Shown here: positions 1-8,556 of the stretch, in pieces
Layout of the letters: each line of letters opens with the position of its first letter
Position numbering within the stretch: position 1 is the first letter of the stretch
Assembly (NCBI GenBank): GCA_036005185.1
Contig: DASYQS010000050.1
Span: forward strand, 74,066 to 138,065
Origin: VBAU01 sp036005185
GTDB taxonomy: Bacteria; Bacteroidota; Bacteroidia; Chitinophagales; Chitinophagaceae
Direction of reading: 5' to 3'
Length of the DNA stretch: 64,000 nucleotides
Made by a program: the position numbers and the translations under genes
Notes under the pieces: generated by a model
The model's database searches: none
Told to the model about the DNA's origin: nothing
Seen by the model: only the letters and a program-made list of their open reading frames with translations

Positions 1-1
1 G

Positions 2-1150
2 GCGCGATGGAGTTGCTGGCCTATGGCAGGAGCCTGGTTCAGCACTCATTTGTGGGAGCATTATTTGTTTACAGGAGATAAAAAATTTTTAAAAGAGCAA
101 GCTTATCCTTTGATGAAAGGTGCTGCGCAATTTTTGTTGCACTGGCTGATTCTAGATCTAAAAACTGGTTATTTGGTTACTAATCCATCAACATCCCCGG
201 AGAATACGATCAAGATAGACGGAAAGGAATATCAACTTACTATGGCATCAACCATGGATATGTCTATCATCCGTGAGCTATTTACCGCTTTAATTAAAAC
301 GACTTCTATTTTAAAAACAGATATTGATCTTCAAAACCGGTTGATTGCAGCTAAAGAAAAATTATATCCATTTCATATTGGACAGTATGGGCAGGTACAA
401 GAATGGTTCAATGACTGGGATGATCCAAATGATAAGCACAGACATATTTCACATCTTTTCGGTTTGTACCCCGGTAGCCAAATCAGTTTACAAACCACTC
501 CTGAATTAGCAGCTGCGGCAAAACAATCCTTGTTCCAACGCGGAGATGTGAGCACGGGGTGGTCAATGGCATGGAAAATTAATTGGTGGGCAAGATTGCA
601 TGATGGCGAGCATGCATACAAAATTTTGAGATCCGCATTTACCTATATTGATCCAAGAGAAAAAAGAGAGACAATGGGTGGGGGAGGAACTTATCCGAAT
701 TTATTCGATGCGCATCCGCCTTTTCAGATCGATGGTAATTTTGGCGCAACTGCGGGGATTACTGAAATGCTTTTGCAAAGTCATGATGGAATGATCACTT
801 TGTTGCCAGCGCTTCCTGATGCTTGGAAAAATGGCTCCATCACCGGCATTAAAGCAAGAGGAAATTTTAGCATCAGTATTCAATGGAAAAACGGAGAACT
901 GGCTAATGCAAAAATATTTTCCGCAATAGGCGGTAACTGCAGGCTTCGCACCCAACAGCCTGTAAAGGTTATTGAAGTGAACTCATCAATGGCGAAGGGT
1001 GAAAATCCCAATCTATTGAATACTGCTTATGGTGTGCCGCCATATCAGAAAAACGAAACAGCAAAACTTGTTGAGTTGAATGATAGCAAAAGTTATATCA
1101 TAGATTTTAAAACTGAAAAAGGAAAGACTTATACAATTGTGCCTTTATAA
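2..1150 (+). CDS. GH95 alpha-L-fucosidase, C-terminal part (5' truncated by window)
   Basis: This is the C-terminal ~380 residues of a glycoside hydrolase family 95 enzyme, which removes terminal (usually alpha-1,2-linked) L-fucose by an inverting mechanism. The reading frame is open from base 2, before the first internal ATG at 23, and already encodes RWSCWPMAGAWFSTHLWEHY-type sequence, so the true start lies upstream of the window. Visible family marks are W-x-C-W-P-M, HLWEHY, HRHISHLFGLYPGSQ and the late FQIDGNFGAT segment, all in the (alpha/alpha)6 catalytic barrel, followed by a C-terminal beta domain. It ends 15 bp before the next gene, so it is the upstream member of a four-gene operon. 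Family assignment is confident; linkage specificity is inferred. Confidence 0.9.
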   Translation, partial: ARWSCWPMAGAWFSTHLWEHYLFTGDKKFLKEQAYPLMKGAAQFLLHWLILDLKTGYLVTNPSTSPENTIKIDGKEYQLTMASTMDMSIIRELFTALIKTTSILKTDIDLQNRLIAAKEKLYPFHIGQYGQVQEWFNDWDDPNDKHRHISHLFGLYPGSQISLQTTPELAAAAKQSLFQRGDVSTGWSMAWKINWWARLHDGEHAYKILRSAFTYIDPREKRETMGGGGTYPNLFDAHPPFQIDGNFGATAGITEMLLQSHDGMITLLPALPDAWKNGSITGIKARGNFSISIQWKNGELANAKIFSAIGGNCRLRTQQPVKVIEVNSSMAKGENPNLLNTAYGVPPYQKNETAKLVELNDSKSYIIDFKTEKGKTYTIVPL

Positions 1151-1165
1151 AATAGCAGATAAAAA

Positions 1166-2350
1166 ATGAAGCATTTTAAATTCATAAGTTTTTTTCTCCT
1201 TTTGATCGCATGCTCTGCGCAGCAGAAGACTTCAATAGATGCGGACACATCTTTTAAAAAACAAGTAGTAGAGATCTTGCGCAAACAAATACTTGAAGAA
1301 GCATCGTGGGCCATGTTGCAAGAACCGGTCACTGTAACATCTGAAACATCTCCTCGAAGCGCAGGAGGCAAACATGATTTTTTTTCTGAGGGAGATTACT
1401 GGTGGCCTAATCCAAAAAGTATTGACAGTCCATACATCCAACGTGATGGCATGACCAACCCCGATAATTTTGTAGCACATAGGCATGCTATGATCCGCTT
1501 GAGCAAAATTGTTGCAGCACTGGCATCTGCTTACATCATCTCAGGCGATGAAAAATATGTGAGGCAGGCGATCAAGCATTGTAAAGCCTGGTTTGTGGAT
1601 ACAGCTACCAGGATGAACCCAAGTCTTTTATACGCACAAGCTATCAAGGGGCGGTTTACCGGAAGAGGAATTGGTATTATTGATACGATTCAACTAATGG
1701 AGGTCGTGCAGGGATTAATTGCTATGATAGGGTCAAAAGAAATGAATAAAGAAGAACTGGCTGCGATAAAAAATTGGTTTGAGCAATACCTGCAATGGCT
1801 CACTACACATCAATACGGCAAAGATGAAATGAATGCCGTAAACAATCATGGAACCTGCTGGGTAATGCAAGTAGGGGCGTTTGCAAGATTTACAGGTAAT
1901 GAGCAACTAATGAATTTTTGTCGTGAAAGATTTAAAACTGTTTTGCTTCCCAATCAAATGGCTGCCAATGGAAGTTTTCCTCAGGAATTAAGAAGAACAA
2001 AACCATTTGGGTATTCCATTTTTAATTTAGATGCGATGACAACAATCTGTCAAATTCTTTCTGACAAAAAAAATGATCTCTGGAATTATCAAACCGCGGA
2101 TGGAAGGTCGATTAAAAATGGAATTGAATTTTTATATCCGTTTGTAAAAGATAAAACCAAATGGCCATTTCAGCATGATGTGATGTATTGGGAGAATTGG
2201 CCCGTAGCTCAACCATTTTTGGTTTTCGGCGCTGAGGCATTTGATAATAAAGAATGGTTTGATACATGGAAACAATTGGATCATTCACCCACAGTAGAAG
2301 AAGTGATCAGGAATTTACCGATTCGACACCCGCTGATTTGGTTGAATTAG
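1166..2350 (+). CDS. Alginate-lyase-fold (alpha/alpha barrel) lipoprotein, PL38/PL5-like
   Basis: The 394-residue protein begins with a lipoprotein signal (lipobox ending at Cys16 in LLLIACSAQ), so it should be anchored in the outer membrane or exposed to the periplasm. The body matches the alginate_lyase (PF05426) barrel pattern: YWWPNP near residue 79, SLLYAQ near 153, an N-N-H-G segment with His228 and a Tyr283 in FGYSIFN. The His-Tyr spacing (55) is close to that of the catalytic His/Tyr pair of PL5 alginate lyases. In Bacteroidota such stand-alone proteins of this length are often PL38, a family with glucuronan-cleaving members. It sits 15 bp after GH95 and 17 bp before a GH29-GH88 fusion, which suits a lyase feeding an unsaturated-uronyl hydrolase. 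Glucuronan or another uronan as substrate is inference. Confidence 0.75.
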   Translation: MKHFKFISFFLLLIACSAQQKTSIDADTSFKKQVVEILRKQILEEASWAMLQEPVTVTSETSPRSAGGKHDFFSEGDYWWPNPKSIDSPYIQRDGMTNPDNFVAHRHAMIRLSKIVAALASAYIISGDEKYVRQAIKHCKAWFVDTATRMNPSLLYAQAIKGRFTGRGIGIIDTIQLMEVVQGLIAMIGSKEMNKEELAAIKNWFEQYLQWLTTHQYGKDEMNAVNNHGTCWVMQVGAFARFTGNEQLMNFCRERFKTVLLPNQMAANGSFPQELRRTKPFGYSIFNLDAMTTICQILSDKKNDLWNYQTADGRSIKNGIEFLYPFVKDKTKWPFQHDVMYWENWPVAQPFLVFGAEAFDNKEWFDTWKQLDHSPTVEEVIRNLPIRHPLIWLN

Positions 2351-2367
2351 AAAATGAAAAATTAAAA

Positions 2368-5300
2368 ATGAAAAATTTTAAAAAAATCATCGCTATCAAA
2401 ATAACGGGACTATTCATTTTGCATTTTACATTTTGCATTTGTTCAGCTCAAACTTCCAGTGATGAGGACAAAGAAATGTTCAATAAAGGAAAGGCGAGAG
2501 ATCAGAAGGCTATTGATGAGGCCATCAACGGCTGGTGGACGGCTTCCATGAAAAATCATGATCAAAGAATTCAGTGGTGGAGAGAGGCAAAGTTTGGCAT
2601 GTTCATTCACTGGGGTGTTTACTCCACTGCGGGCGGAGAATGGAAAGGAAAAAAAGTGAATGGTTATGCCGAACATCTGATGCGGAAAGAAAAAATTTCT
2701 CGTGCCGAATATTTGGAATTAGCGCATCAGTTCAATCCTGTAAAATTTAACCCTGAGGAATGGGTGACGAATGCAAAGAAAGCGGGAATGAGATATATGA
2801 TCATTACTTCTAAGCATCATGATGGTTTTGCGATGTTCCCTTCTGATGTTTCTGATTTCAATATAAAAAAACAAACCCCTTTTCAAAGAGATCCGATGGC
2901 AGAGCTTTCGGCAGCTTGTAAAAAACATGGATTGAAATTCGGCTTTTATTATTCTCACGCTTTTGATTGGGAGCACCCCAATGCACCAGGCAATGATTGG
3001 GAATATAAAAACCCTGGTGGTGATTCAAATTTATATGGAGGCAGAGAGTGGTACGATCTTCATCCTGAGTTATTGGACAAAGCAAAAAAATATGTAGATG
3101 AAAAAGCCATTTCTCAGATCAGGGAACTTATCAATAAATATCATCCTGATATTTTATGGTTTGATACACCGCAGAAATTACCATTGTCAGAAAACATCCG
3201 CATTTTAAAAGCCATTCGCGAAATAGATAATACGGTAGTCGTGAATGGCCGGCTTGTAAGATTTTCCAATTCAAATTTTGGCGACTATAAAAATACAGCT
3301 GATCGGCCTGCAGAATTTTATCCTGTAACCGGCGATTGGGAAGCTATTCCAACCACGAATGAATCTTATGGCTATCACAAATTCGACAGCAGTCACAAAC
3401 CTGTCTCTCATTTTATTCGCTTGATTGCAAGTGCAGCTTCCCGTGGAGGAAATTTGTTAATGAATATAGGTCCCAAAGGCGATGGAACATTTGATGTGAA
3501 GGATGCAAATATTTTACGTGGAATTGGGAAATGGATGGATAGAAATAGTGAAAGTATTTATGGAACGGCACCAAGCCCATTGCCTTTGCAAAGCTGGGGC
3601 GTTTCTACGCTGAAAGGAAACAAATTGTATCTGCATATTTTCAATTGGCCCTCTGATGGAAATTTATATGTAGGAGGATTGAAAGCTATTGTCAAGAACG
3701 CCTATTTGTTGGCTGATCCTAAGAAAACCTTTGCAGTAAAAAGGATAAATGAAAAAGATCTTTTGATCAGTTTGCCCAAAGCACAAATTGATACAGCCAA
3801 CACCGTTCTTGTAGTTCCATTCGAAGGTAGGTTGCAAACAGATTCCGTACGATATGTTTCGACCAATATTCCTGTAACACGCTTGCTAGCTTATGATGCA
3901 AATCAGAGGGGAGCAGGATTTAGTTTTGGTGATGGAAAAACGGACCGATATTATGTTGAAGGATGGAAGACAAAGGATCAAAGCTTGAATTGGAGTTTTC
4001 GCACAAACAAGACTATCGATTTCAAACTTATTATTAAATATCTTGCTCCTAAGGAGAGTGCAGGAGGAAAATATGCTCTTAGCTTTGATCAGCATTACAC
4101 AGAAAAGGCTGTAGCAACAACTGAAAAGAATACAGCAGTCATTACTGAACAAATACTTACTGTGCCAGCAAGCGCCGGGTTTCATTCATTAAAAATATCA
4201 CCGCTGTCTTTTGGAAAATCAGAGTTGATGAAGTTGTTGGAGGTTCAATTAATCCCCGTCACAAAGACTAAAATAGAATTATCAAAAATAATTCGAGAGG
4301 CAATAGAACAGACTTTTGTAATGATAAACGAAATTTCAAAAGTAAGAAACAATAAAACTGATCTTGTATCACCCAGAACATTAGATTCAGCCGGTCAACT
4401 AAAGATGGTCGCTTCCCGTGACTGGACAAGTGGATTTTTTCCAGGTGAGCTTTGGTTTTTGCATGAGTACACAAAAAAAGATGAGTGGAAAAAACGAGCT
4501 GAAAGTTTTACTGCAAATATTGAAAGAGAAAAAACCAATGCTACTACCCATGATATGGGATTTAAGATCTATTGCAGCTTTGGAAATGCTTACAGGCTTG
4601 CAAAGGATCCGCACTATAAAGAAGTGATCGTTGAATCTGCAAAAACTTTGTCAACAAGATTTAATACAAAAGCTGGTGTTATCCGTTCATGGGACCATCA
4701 TAAAGAGCAATGGGATTTTCCTGTGATCATTGATAATATGATGAATCTTGAATTGTTGTTTGGAGCAACAAAGCTCACAAGCGATTCAAGTTTTTATAAA
4801 ATTGCAATAACTCATGCGAACTCAACGATGAAAAATCATTATCGTCCCGATTACAGTTCTTATCATGTGGTGGATTATGATACTGCAACGGGACAAGTGA
4901 GGAAAAAACAAACAGCACAGGGTTATGCTGATGAATCGGCTTGGGCGCGGGGGCAGGCTTGGGGATTATACGGTTTTACCATGTGCTATCGCGAAACAAA
5001 AAATAAAACTTACCTACAGCAAGCCGAGCACATTGCTTCGTTTATCTTAAATCATTCCAATTTACCGAAAGACCTGGCGCCCTATTGGGATTTTAATGCT
5101 CCCAACATTCCTAATGAGCCAAGAGATGCATCTGCAGCAGCGATAATGGCATCGGCACTATATGAATTAAGCACATACAGTAAAAATGGAAAATGGTATC
5201 GGATAAAAGCTGATACGATTCTTGAAAGCCTTACAAATTACTACCGCTCACCGGTTGGAGAGAACAGGGGTTTTATACTACTGCATAGTACAGGTTCAAA

Positions 5301-5406
5301 GCCTGCGAATAGTGAGGTAGATGTGCCATTGATCTATGCCGATTATTATTATTTGGAAGCTTTATTGAGAATGAAAAAATTGACAGAAGGAAAGAAATTG
5401 TTTTAA
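2368..5406 (+). CDS. GH29 alpha-L-fucosidase fused to GH88 unsaturated glucuronyl hydrolase
   Basis: One 1012-residue secreted polypeptide carries two enzymes. Residues 1-28 are a Sec signal peptide. Residues ~60-490 are GH29: FGMFIHWG at 76-83, HHDGFAMFPS near 150 and the nucleophile Asp266 in DILWFDTP, followed by a beta-sandwich (~500-635). Residues ~640-1003 are GH88, with catalytic Asp729 (T-H-D-M-G-F) and Asp789 (IIDNMMNL), which matches the Asp pair of Bacillus UGL in spacing, plus GYADESAWARGQAWG and YWDFNAPNIPNEPRDASAAA. GH29 removes alpha-L-fucose; GH88 hydrolyses the 4,5-unsaturated uronic acid that lyases leave at the non-reducing end. I chose ATG 2368 because the signal peptide follows it directly; an earlier in-frame ATG (2266) lies inside the previous gene. 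No stop or frameshift separates the halves. Confidence 0.9.
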   Translation: MKNFKKIIAIKITGLFILHFTFCICSAQTSSDEDKEMFNKGKARDQKAIDEAINGWWTASMKNHDQRIQWWREAKFGMFIHWGVYSTAGGEWKGKKVNGYAEHLMRKEKISRAEYLELAHQFNPVKFNPEEWVTNAKKAGMRYMIITSKHHDGFAMFPSDVSDFNIKKQTPFQRDPMAELSAACKKHGLKFGFYYSHAFDWEHPNAPGNDWEYKNPGGDSNLYGGREWYDLHPELLDKAKKYVDEKAISQIRELINKYHPDILWFDTPQKLPLSENIRILKAIREIDNTVVVNGRLVRFSNSNFGDYKNTADRPAEFYPVTGDWEAIPTTNESYGYHKFDSSHKPVSHFIRLIASAASRGGNLLMNIGPKGDGTFDVKDANILRGIGKWMDRNSESIYGTAPSPLPLQSWGVSTLKGNKLYLHIFNWPSDGNLYVGGLKAIVKNAYLLADPKKTFAVKRINEKDLLISLPKAQIDTANTVLVVPFEGRLQTDSVRYVSTNIPVTRLLAYDANQRGAGFSFGDGKTDRYYVEGWKTKDQSLNWSFRTNKTIDFKLIIKYLAPKESAGGKYALSFDQHYTEKAVATTEKNTAVITEQILTVPASAGFHSLKISPLSFGKSELMKLLEVQLIPVTKTKIELSKIIREAIEQTFVMINEISKVRNNKTDLVSPRTLDSAGQLKMVASRDWTSGFFPGELWFLHEYTKKDEWKKRAESFTANIEREKTNATTHDMGFKIYCSFGNAYRLAKDPHYKEVIVESAKTLSTRFNTKAGVIRSWDHHKEQWDFPVIIDNMMNLELLFGATKLTSDSSFYKIAITHANSTMKNHYRPDYSSYHVVDYDTATGQVRKKQTAQGYADESAWARGQAWGLYGFTMCYRETKNKTYLQQAEHIASFILNHSNLPKDLAPYWDFNAPNIPNEPRDASAAAIMASALYELSTYSKNGKWYRIKADTILESLTNYYRSPVGENRGFILLHSTGSKPANSEVDVPLIYADYYYLEALLRMKKLTEGKKLF

Positions 5407-5420
5407 TGTAAAACGAAATT

Positions 5421-6800
5421 ATGAAAAAATATCTCCTTGCCATTTTAGCCTTAATCCTTTTTACATCAGGAAAACTCGTTGCAAATACTATTGTCGTTTC
5501 ATCTATCGCTGAGCTTCAGCATGCAATTGATAATGCAAAACCCGGAGATATGATTTTACTTGCAGATGGTGTTTACACGACTGCAGGCGACATCTCGATC
5601 AATAAAGCAGGAACAGCTAAACAGCCAATTACCATTTCAGCGCAACATGTTGGGGCTGCGGAGATCACTGGAAGCGGAGGTTTTGTTCTTGCTTCTCCCG
5701 CAGTTCACGTTATCATTCGTGATTTTAAATTCACACATACCGCATCAAAAGCTAAGTCTTCTGCAGGAAGCAGCTTTTGCCGGTGGACAAATAATATTTT
5801 CGAGACACCAGGTGATGGAGAAGATTTAACTATTGCGGGAAATGATAATGAAGTTGATCATAATACTTTTCAGAATAAAAATGCGATGGGAAGATTTATT
5901 GCCATACGAGGAACAGGAAGTCAGATTGCAGAACGGCTTTGGATACACCATAATTATTTTAAATCGCACAAAGATCAGGGCGGTAAAAACGGTGCCGAGG
6001 CTTTTCAATTTGGATTGAGTGGATTTAGTCTTTCTTCTAGCAACAGCATTGTTGAATACAATTTATTTGAAGACTGCGCAGGGGAAAACGAGTTGATTTC
6101 AATTAAGGCATCGGCTGTAATACTTCGGTACAATACCATTCGAAATTGTCCGGCTCAATTTACTTTGCGGCATGGTAACAAATGCCAAGTATATGGAAAT
6201 TATTTTATGAACACCCCTGGGTTAAGAATTTTTGGCGATGATCATATTATTTACAGCAATTATTTTGAAAACTGCAGTCCAGCTATTAATGTCGGTAATG
6301 GGGATGGTGAAGTAGCAGATGGAGCACAACTTACGGCACATGATCGTCCTGACAGGGTTTTAATTGCTTTCAACACTCTAGTAAATAACAAAACAAACAT
6401 TACACAAGGAGCTAGAAAAAACGGCCTGGGTGCAACCTACATTACTATCGCCAACAATCTCATACAGGGTGGAGGTCCCGCAGCTTCTATTAGCGGCCCC
6501 TACACAAATGGTTTATGGGAGGGGAATATTATTTTTAATACCAATGGTGCAGGTGATATGCCAGCGGGCGGCCATAAAATAATTGACCCGAAATTAGTAA
6601 AGGATGTTTCGGGTGAATTTCATTTACAAACCGGAAGTCCCGCTATAAATGCTGCTATTGGAAATTATACCTCAGTCACAACTGATATGGATGGTCAAAA
6701 AAGAATTGCTCCTTATGATATTGGTGCCGATGAAGTTTCCAACGAAACAGTCAAAGCCCGAATTCTAAATCCTGCTGATGTTGGTGCAGTGATTGAGTAA
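5421..6800 (+). CDS. PL6 polysaccharide lyase, single domain
   Basis: The 459-residue secreted protein has a signal peptide (residues 1-21) and one right-handed parallel beta-helix of family PL6, which includes alginate (mannuronan) lyases and chondroitinase B. The catalytic Lys/Arg pair is present: Lys229 in ELISIKAS and Arg250 in FTLRHGN, 21 residues apart exactly as in the two-domain alginate lyase AlyGC. WIHHNYF and the GAEAFQFG segment are also typical. It follows the GH29-GH88 gene by 14 bp and closes the first operon. Its neighbours are fucosidases and a glucuronyl hydrolase rather than alginate genes, so its substrate may be a uronan other than alginate. It is shorter than, and distinct from, the PL6 at 42754-45120, which has an extra C-terminal domain. 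Confidence 0.88.
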   Translation: MKKYLLAILALILFTSGKLVANTIVVSSIAELQHAIDNAKPGDMILLADGVYTTAGDISINKAGTAKQPITISAQHVGAAEITGSGGFVLASPAVHVIIRDFKFTHTASKAKSSAGSSFCRWTNNIFETPGDGEDLTIAGNDNEVDHNTFQNKNAMGRFIAIRGTGSQIAERLWIHHNYFKSHKDQGGKNGAEAFQFGLSGFSLSSSNSIVEYNLFEDCAGENELISIKASAVILRYNTIRNCPAQFTLRHGNKCQVYGNYFMNTPGLRIFGDDHIIYSNYFENCSPAINVGNGDGEVADGAQLTAHDRPDRVLIAFNTLVNNKTNITQGARKNGLGATYITIANNLIQGGGPAASISGPYTNGLWEGNIIFNTNGAGDMPAGGHKIIDPKLVKDVSGEFHLQTGSPAINAAIGNYTSVTTDMDGQKRIAPYDIGADEVSNETVKARILNPADVGAVIE

Positions 6801-6994
6801 ACCTATTTTTAAACGAGACGTAACGCTTGCCCCCGGGTGACTCATCGGGAAAGAAAAAATATTTTTATAATCAAAGGCAGCTCGTGGGTAAAGAATAGAA
6901 GCTGGTATGAAAATAGCAGCAAAAAAGTTGGAGGATCAAACAAAGAATTAGTGACCTCAAATAAAATTTTTCCGAACACAAAAAACTTAGCACT
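6801..6994. other. Short intergenic region with a diverged GC-richer repeat
   Basis: No gene is visible. Bases ~6812-6856 (ACGCTTGCCCCCGGGTGACT onward) resemble 7580-7624 (GCTTGCGCCTGAGCGACTCG onward), a diverged direct repeat flanking the small gene at 6995-7438. I see no clear terminator after the PL6 gene. Confidence 0.4.
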
Positions 6995-7438
6995 ATGAAA
7001 AGCGTTTTTGAATCCTTTTTTGCAGGGAAAAGAAGTGCAGACACACCGATGGGGACAACATCTACACCTGTAGGCATCACTGCTTATTCGCAGCCGCACG
7101 TTTTACGTCAAAGGATGAAAGAAGAAAAAATGACACATGGTCAAACGGTTACCGCAAATATATCACCTGTGCGGATTGAACAGAGTTATGGTCACGTGGT
7201 AATGTATTTCTGCCCTATGGAAACAATCGAGGTGCTTGAAACCTTGAATGACGGAGATGGAGGCAGTCTGCCAATGGAGGTTAAAATTGAAGATCTGAGT
7301 ATTCCTAAAGGTTTTCGCTCCGGACTTTATACGCTGAAAAATGTTACAGTATCATCAAACGGTAAAATGCAGGTGAGATCAACAAGCGAAACGATATGGG
7401 AGCCTATAGCAGAGCAAGAGAATAAACTGCGATTGTAA
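6995..7438 (+). CDS. Hypothetical protein, no recognised domain
   Basis: A 147-residue protein that I do not recognise. It has no signal peptide or membrane segment, so it is probably cytoplasmic. The N-terminal third is polar and low in structure (KRSADTPMGTTSTPVG); the middle and C-terminal parts look like alternating beta strands (EQSYGHVVMYFCPMETIEVL, then VKIEDLSIP and YTLKNVTVSS). It starts ATGAAAAGC at 6995. It stands alone between the first operon and a decayed zone, flanked by diverged repeats (6812-6856 and 7580-7624) and, further downstream, by a scar of a second PL6 3' end. It may therefore have arrived as an insertion. Coding status is supported by length and ordinary codon use, not by homology. 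Confidence 0.5.
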   Translation: MKSVFESFFAGKRSADTPMGTTSTPVGITAYSQPHVLRQRMKEEKMTHGQTVTANISPVRIEQSYGHVVMYFCPMETIEVLETLNDGDGGSLPMEVKIEDLSIPKGFRSGLYTLKNVTVSSNGKMQVRSTSETIWEPIAEQENKLRL

Positions 7439-7736
7439 TCACATTGCAACAAGTGGGTTTTGCGATCGTTCAGAAGATTTAGATATTTTCCTCACCGCTT
7501 ACGCTTGTTGGTGTGCGTCTAGCTTTGTGCGGGGCGTACCAACAACTTCTGCTTCTTTCCCGACGAGTTCTTAGGTTGTCGCGCAATGCTTGCGCCTGAG
7601 CGACTCGTCCGAGGAAGAAAAGCAAACACGATGAAAATGTTTACGCCGTTGATGGTATGCTAACATGCATTGCTTTGCTGCATATCACAAAGGCGTAAAT
7701 GCTGCTGATGTTGGTACAGTACTCAAATAAACCCAA
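7439..7736. other. Non-coding zone with hairpins and repeats
   Basis: This ~300 bp stretch holds no intact gene. It contains an 8-bp perfect inverted repeat TTGTTGGT / ACCAACAA (7505-7512 / 7538-7545), a second one TTTACGCC / GGCGTAAA (7640-7647 / 7692-7699), a diverged copy of the 6812-6856 repeat, and at its right end the PL6 3' scar described separately. It reads as debris from insertion and deletion events. Confidence 0.45.
7690..7731 (+). pseudogene. Scar of a PL6-like gene 3' end
   Basis: The plus strand encodes VNAADVGTVLK-stop, which matches the last residues of the PL6 protein ending at 6800 (LNPADVGAVIE-stop). At the DNA level GCTGATGTTGGT is shared and the flanking bases are largely the same, including the ATAAACC/GTAAACC after the stop. 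Only these ~14 codons survive. A second PL6 paralogue, or a duplicated end of the first, probably stood here and was deleted or displaced by the inserted segment. Confidence 0.5.
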
Positions 7737-8102
7737 TCAGCGGGAAACACACAATGGCTTATGGCTTGAGCGGCTTAGAAAAGGACTAATTCTATAACTA
7801 TTCTGCAATGATGACTTGCCTAATCTTTCTCGTAAAATAATCTGTAAGTCATTTAAAATAACATTTTTACCAATGATTTGAGAATGCTCGTCAATTAATA
7901 AGTTAAAAGGCACATAATTTAAGCCGTAAAAAGACGCTACATAACCATTGTAACCTTTCAAATCGGAGGCGTTTGTCCAATCAATTTTATCATCTTTAAT
8001 TGCTTTCACCCATTTGTCCTTATCTGTATCAAGTGAAATACTAATGATATTAAAACCTTTGGAATGATACGCTGCGAATAATTTTTTCATTTGCTTGGTC
8101 AT
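7737..8102 (-). pseudogene. Thioredoxin/TlpA-family fragment lacking the CxxC half
   Basis: About 100 residues match the C-terminal half of periplasmic TlpA/ResA-like thioredoxin-fold proteins: KGFNIISISLDTDKDKW, then WTNASDLKGYNG, then VPFNLLIDEHSQIIGKN with the cis-Pro region. The N-terminal half with the WCxPC redox motif is missing. Upstream in the same frame only a degenerate SSRKQF remnant is found before a TAG about 12 codons back. The C-terminal tail after ILRERLGK looks like random read-through. With no signal peptide and no redox cysteines the product could not act as an oxidoreductase, so I call it a decayed gene. Confidence 0.6.
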
Positions 8103-8314
8103 ATGAAATTGTTTCCGCGAAGAACAGAGCTTGAGCTAAGCGTATGACACATCAACAAAAGCAAAACGATGAAAATCTTGATACTCTCTCTTTAAAATTC
8201 CTCATGCCAAAATAGATGAATAGAATGCAATTTCTTTAGAAACATTTCATCATAAGAATTGCTTAGTTGCATTTGATTTAGTCAATTACTATTCATTAAC
8301 GATTTGCTCGGTAT

Positions 8315-8437
8315 ATGAAAAAACTTCGCGTTTTTTTATTGTTAGATTTTTGTGCCTACTCTTTCTCATCTGCACAAACAGTCAGCCAGGATATAAAATA
8401 TAAAAATGATATGCTGTTTTTCGAACCAGCTCAATAG
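8315..8437 (+). pseudogene. Truncated secreted ORF (40 aa), gene start remnant
   Basis: ATG at 8315 begins a 40-codon frame with a plausible signal peptide (MKKLRVFLLLDFCAYSFSSA then QTVSQDIKYKND) that stops at TAG 8435. It looks like the preserved start of a larger exported protein whose body was lost. A separate even shorter signal-like start (MKILILSLSL-stop) occurs near 8170. Either could be chance, so confidence is low. Confidence 0.3.
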
Positions 8438-8556
8438 ATGATCTTGTCATCATCTGATCAATCATCCTATCCTATCCAAACAAAAAATTTAAACAGTCCT
8501 CTTTGATTACTTCCTTCCGCACCCTTGAACGATTGTTTAAAAATAAAACTGCTATT

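Noticed and set aside
2266..2367. Upstream in-frame ATG for the GH29-GH88 gene
   Set aside because: It overlaps the previous gene and would bury the signal peptide; ATG 2368 fits better.
7505..7545. TTGTTGGT/ACCAACAA hairpin as an attC site
   Set aside because: It resembles the cassette boxes, but no gene is bounded by matching boxes and the arms are too close together.
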